DNA from: Nocardioides sp. J54
GTDB taxonomy: Bacteria; Actinomycetota; Actinomycetes; Propionibacteriales; Nocardioidaceae
Direction of reading: 5' to 3'
Assembly: GCF_000519005.1 (NCBI RefSeq)
Contig: NZ_JAER01000016.1
Span: forward strand, 1 to 59,050
DNA: 59,050 nucleotides
Shown: positions 56,465-59,050 of the stretch, in pieces
Position numbering within the stretch: position 1 is the stretch's first letter
How the letters are laid out: the number at the start of each line of letters is the position of its first letter
Translations under genes and position numbers: made by a program
The notes under the pieces: generated by a model
What the model was told of the DNA's origin: nothing
What the model saw: only the letters and a program-made list of their open reading frames with translations
Databases searched by the model: none

Positions 56465-56706
56465 TCCCGGTGGTTGAGGTGCGACGAGCGCTAGCGAGGA
56501 GCCTCGCGGTGCTGATGGCGCGAGCGCGTCGCCAGTCGAGGTCTGCGCGCAGGCCTCGCAGGCTCGGCCCGCACTTGCCCTCGACGCGCCTTCGGCGCGG
56601 GCGCCGCGCTGCCGCGCACGCGGTTGCCTGCGTAGGTTCAGCCCTCGCCTGGCGGCAAGCCCTTCTCCCGGTGGTTGAGGTGCGACGAGCGCTAGCGAGG
56701 AGCCTC
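56465..56706 (+). repeat. Left inverted repeat
   Basis: REP unit at 56465 (core GGTTGAGGTGCGA at 56472-56484, followed by CGAGCGCTAGCGAGGAGCC), then a GC-rich spacer containing GTGCTGATGGCGCGAGCGCG and GACGCGCCTTCGGCGCG, then a second REP unit with its core at 56673-56685. It is the inverse of 58700-58944 with scattered differences. Confidence 0.85.
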
Positions 56707-56731
56707 TTAACCACCGGGCCCTGACGGCGGG

Positions 56732-56768
56732 CTGTGGACAGAGAATCTCCCGAATCTCCAGTCCACAG
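56732..56768. promoter_or_regulatory. Symmetric site upstream of the HNH gene
   Basis: CTGTGGAC (56732-56739) and GTCCACAG (56761-56768) are perfect 8-bp inverted arms. Between them GAATCTCC occurs twice in direct orientation (56743-56750, 56752-56759). It lies about 50 bp before the HNH gene and resembles an operator or a pair of diverged DnaA-type boxes. Confidence 0.5.
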
Positions 56769-56806
56769 GCGGGTTTCCGCCCGATCAAAGTGTCGGTGCT
56801 CTCTGG

Positions 56807-56812
56807 AAGAAT
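56807..56812 (+). promoter_or_regulatory. Possible -10 box of the HNH gene
   Basis: AAGAAT is followed by 6 nt and the ATG at 56819. It matches only the A2 and T6 positions of TANNNT. Confidence 0.3.
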
Positions 56813-56818
56813 CCAGTC

Positions 56819-58213
56819 ATGGAGCTCGGAACCAGCACCCCGTCGACACCATCGTCGACACCCTCGACAGCATCACGGCTGTCGAGGATCGCCGACGAGT
56901 CCGAGGCCCGGGCCCACCTCGAGGTCAGCGAGTGGCGCAACATCGTCGCCTGGGCAGACGCCAACACCATCGACAACCCCGACCAGGACGGCCAGGCGGC
57001 GACGATGCGGGACGGGTTCCTCGACACCGGCATCCCCATCGCCGGCCCCGGCGCACCCCTGGTCTCGGAGTTCGCGCTGATGGAGCTCATCGCCGTGCTC
57101 GGCCGCACCCCCGACGGGGGTCGCCTCTACGTCGGCAAGATCCTCGAGTGCGCCTGGCGGCTCCCCGAGCTCTACACCGCGGTCCTCGACAACAAGCTCG
57201 CACCCTGGCGGGCGATGCGGATCGCCGAGCTCACCCACCCCCTCACCCAACGCGCAGCAGCCTGGGTCGACCACCAGCTCGCCATCGCCGTCGAATCCGT
57301 GACCTGGGCCCAGATCGACCGCCTCGTTGAGGAAGCCATCGCGCGGTTCGACCCCGAACGAGCCGAAGCCGAACGGCGCAAGCGCGCCGACCAGCGCCGG
57401 TTCACCATCACCGGTGCCGACAACGGCCTGGTCTACGTCGACGCCCTCATGGACGCAGCCGACGGCCACGACCTCAACCAGACCATCACCCGCCGCGCCC
57501 ACCTGCTGGGCCAGCTCGGCGACACCTCCTCCCTCGACGTCCGCCGCTCCAAGGCCGCCGGCGAGCTCGCCCGCCAGGACCTCTCCCTCGACTTCCTCAT
57601 CGTGAGCGATCCCGACACCGGCGAGGTCATCGCGAGGTCGCCGGGCCGGCGCAGCGTGCTCAACCTGCACATCACCGACACCACCCTGACCGGTGACAAC
57701 CCCGTCGGACGCTGCGAGGAAACCCGTGGACCGGTCCTCGCCAGCCAGATCAGGGAGTGGCTGTCACTTCCCGGCTCCACGATCATCGTCCGACCCGTCA
57801 TCGACGTCGCCGACTGCGTCCCGGTGGACTCCTACGAGATCCCCGACCGCCACCGCACCCGCGTCCAGCTGCGCGACCACACCTGCCGGTTCCCGAGCTG
57901 CACCACCCCCGCCGCCAGGTGCGACCTCGACCACGCGATCGAGCACAACAAGGGCGGTCCCACCTGCCCCTGCAACCTCGTCCCCCTCTGCCGCCGCCAC
58001 CACCGCGCCAAGACCCACAGCACCTGGACCTACCGCGTCCTCCGACCCGGCCACTACCTGTGGACCAGCCCGAGTGGTGCCCGCTTCCTCGTCACCCCCC
58101 GCCGGCACCACCACCCTCACCACCCCCGAACCCGAACGACCTTGACCCCGCCCCACACCCCGCCGGACGGCGGGGTCAACGGCATGCTCAACGCCCCAAC
58201 TGCCGCTGGTTGA
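56819..58213 (+). CDS. DUF222-domain protein with C-terminal HNH endonuclease (13E12-repeat family)
   Basis: 464 residues. A low-complexity Ser/Thr/Pro start (1-25) leads to the DUF222 domain (about 60-320, LILECAW-type region, ERAEAERRKRADQRRFTI, LNLHITDTTL). The C-terminal HNH domain has CRFPSCTTPAARCDLDH (Asp371-His372), then HNKGGPTCPCNLVPLCRRHH with the conserved Asn and His pair and zinc-type cysteines. Members occur in many copies in actinobacteria (13E12 repeats in Mycobacterium). It probably cuts DNA, but no activity is established here. The TGA is inside a REP unit (58208-58220). It lies between long inverted repeats. Confidence 0.9.
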   Translation: MELGTSTPSTPSSTPSTASRLSRIADESEARAHLEVSEWRNIVAWADANTIDNPDQDGQAATMRDGFLDTGIPIAGPGAPLVSEFALMELIAVLGRTPDGGRLYVGKILECAWRLPELYTAVLDNKLAPWRAMRIAELTHPLTQRAAAWVDHQLAIAVESVTWAQIDRLVEEAIARFDPERAEAERRKRADQRRFTITGADNGLVYVDALMDAADGHDLNQTITRRAHLLGQLGDTSSLDVRRSKAAGELARQDLSLDFLIVSDPDTGEVIARSPGRRSVLNLHITDTTLTGDNPVGRCEETRGPVLASQIREWLSLPGSTIIVRPVIDVADCVPVDSYEIPDRHRTRVQLRDHTCRFPSCTTPAARCDLDHAIEHNKGGPTCPCNLVPLCRRHHRAKTHSTWTYRVLRPGHYLWTSPSGARFLVTPRRHHHPHHPRTRTTLTPPHTPPDGGVNGMLNAPTAAG

Positions 58214-58699
58214 GGTGCGAGGCGCCCCAGCGCCGAGCCTCGAAACCAGCGGCCCCGGTGCACCCGACTGTGCCCACGACAGTCCGCCACCAAGGCCCGG
58301 AGGTTTCGAGGCTCGGCCGCGGGCGGCCTCGCACCTCAACCACCGGGAGTACGACGAGAACGGACCGCGCGACGGCGGCGGGGAATCCCCTGCTCGACGG
58401 CCACCAGCCCGCCGGTGGTTGAGGTGCGAGGCCGCCCGCGGCCGAGCCTCGAAACCAGTGGCCCCGCTGCACCCGACTGTGCCCACCACCGTCCGCCAGC
58501 AAGGCCCGGAGGTTTCGAGGCTCCTCGCTAGCGCTCGTCGCACCTCAACCACCGGGGGAAGGCTTGCCGCCAGGCGAGGGCCGGACCTACGCAAGGCAAC
58601 CGCGCGCGGCAGCGCGGCGCCCGCGCCGAAGGCGCGTCGAGGGGCCCCGGTGCACCGGACTGTGCCGGCCACAACCCGCCCGTAACGCCCGGAGGTTTC
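58208..58699. repeat. REP cluster of alternating orientation
   Basis: REP cores occur at 58208-58220 (+), 58329-58341 (-), 58417-58429 (+) and 58538-58550 (-). Opposed units are joined by a spacer with GAAACCAGyGGCCCC and GCACCCGACTGTGCCCAC, repeated at 58241-58303, 58451-58520 and in part at 58643-58702. The 58517-58643 part matches 56578-56706 in inverse. The pattern resembles BIME-type paired REPs. Confidence 0.8.
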
Positions 58700-58944
58700 G
58701 AGGCTCCTCGCTAGCGCTCGTCGCACCTCAACCACCGGGAGAAGGCTTGCCGCCAGGCCCAGTGCGCCGACCCCCGGGGGGCAGCCGCGTGCGCGGCAGC
58801 GCGGCGCCCGCGCCGGAGGCGCGTCGAGGGCAAGTGCGGGCCGAGCCTGCGAGCGCCCGCACGCAGCCCACGACAGGCGACGCGCTCGCGCCATCAGCAC
58901 CGCGAGGCTCCTCGCTAGCGCTCGTCGCACCTCAACCACCGGGA
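58700..58944 (-). repeat. Right inverted repeat
   Basis: Inverse of 56465-56706. REP cores are on the minus strand at 58721-58733 and 58925-58937, with the related spacer between them. The central part (about 58780-58860) has diverged most: there a CCCCCGGGGGG block replaces part of the left copy. Confidence 0.85.
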
Positions 58945-59050
58945 AACCAGCGCCGATTGGGCAGAAACTGCACGATCCGAGGCCGATTTCCTGCCGTTCG
59001 TGACCAATCGGCGGCCGCGCAGCGCGGCGCGGACGAAGTCCGTGCCGACA
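58945..59050. other. Window end, no gene recognised
   Basis: CGATTGG (58955-58961) and CCAATCG (59002-59008) form an inverted pair, with GGCAGAAA and TTTCCTGCC inside. No coding frame or REP core is seen. It may belong to the flank of the element. Confidence 0.4.

Larger units (their letters stand above)
56465..58944. mobile_element. Candidate element: DUF222/HNH gene between long inverted repeats
   Basis: The segment carries one nuclease gene (56819-58213) flanked by inverted repeats of 242 bp (left, 56465-56706) and 245 bp (right, 58700-58944). Each repeat ends in REP-like palindromic units and has a related spacer between them. Short REP cores also fill 58208-58699. No transposase is present. 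The extent is taken from the inverted repeats; target-site duplication was not found by eye. Confidence 0.6.

Noticed and set aside
56470..56724. Short reading frame through the left inverted repeat, with an inverse copy near 58939
   Set aside because: Same peptide on both arms only because the DNA is repeated; Arg/Ala-rich, no start signal, frame broken between copies.
56146..59050. CRISPR array
   Set aside because: The repeats are of unequal spacing, occur in both orientations and have related spacers; no cas genes.

Overview
The window is high-GC actinobacterial chromosome, most likely from Nocardioides or a close relative. The grounds are very high G+C with GTG starts, stop/start overlaps of the ATGA or GTGA type, and many leaderless-type promoters (TANNNT ending 6-8 nt before the start codon). 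Actinobacterial gene sets are also present: furA-katG, glgE-treS-maltokinase, HPP-CBS, and a DUF222/HNH (13E12-type) gene. The genus is inferred; no rRNA is present to confirm it.

Layout. 1-258 is the tail of an IS110-family transposase. 276-2287 is a two-gene unit with a LicD-type phosphotransferase/methyltransferase fusion and a TagD-like cytidylyltransferase, pointing to cell-surface phosphopolymer chemistry. 2384-9416 is a minus-strand housekeeping block: TM2 protein, hemW, long-chain acyl-CoA ligase, MOSC protein, a kinase-like protein with altered catalytic residues, and lepA. 9507-10862 carries a plus-strand phosphotransferase and rpsT. 10950-16328 holds holA, comEC and comEA, with an HPP-CBS gene inserted on the opposite strand between the two com genes. 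16458-21787 has degV, leuS with a leucine-codon leader and terminator, and an ABC exporter. 21887-29539 has an SDR, a Tat-exported PhoX phosphatase, ChrA, an AhpD-like/GNAT pair, and furA-katG behind a perfect dyad. 29839-33967 is a cluster of four glycosyltransferases, three of them broken by single-base indels. 34002-34074 is tRNA-Ala(GGC). 34178-39862 has a histidine phosphatase, rsfS, nadD, a VTT-like membrane protein, a CDP-alcohol phosphatidyltransferase, proA and a secreted PLD-like protein. 39985-41475 is a bacterial lysyl oxidase. 41561-44759 has etfA, etfB, a membrane protein and an enoyl-CoA hydratase. 44886-56145 is a glycogen/alpha-glucan block (glgX, glgP, glgE, treS, maltokinase) with moeA inside it. 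The usual partner glgB is absent.

56146-59050 is the most unusual part. A DUF222/HNH nuclease gene lies between two roughly 240-bp inverted repeats, each built from short REP-like palindromic units (GGTTGAGGTGCGA core) at both ends of a shared spacer. At least nine REP cores are present, and one supplies the stop codon of the nuclease gene. This looks like a mobile or formerly mobile element whose flanking DNA has seeded a REP family.

The genes suggest an aerobic bacterium that makes alpha-glucan from trehalose through maltose-1-phosphate, beta-oxidises fatty acids (acyl-CoA ligase, hydratase, ETF), controls peroxide stress through FurA-KatG, and may take up DNA through ComEA/ComEC.
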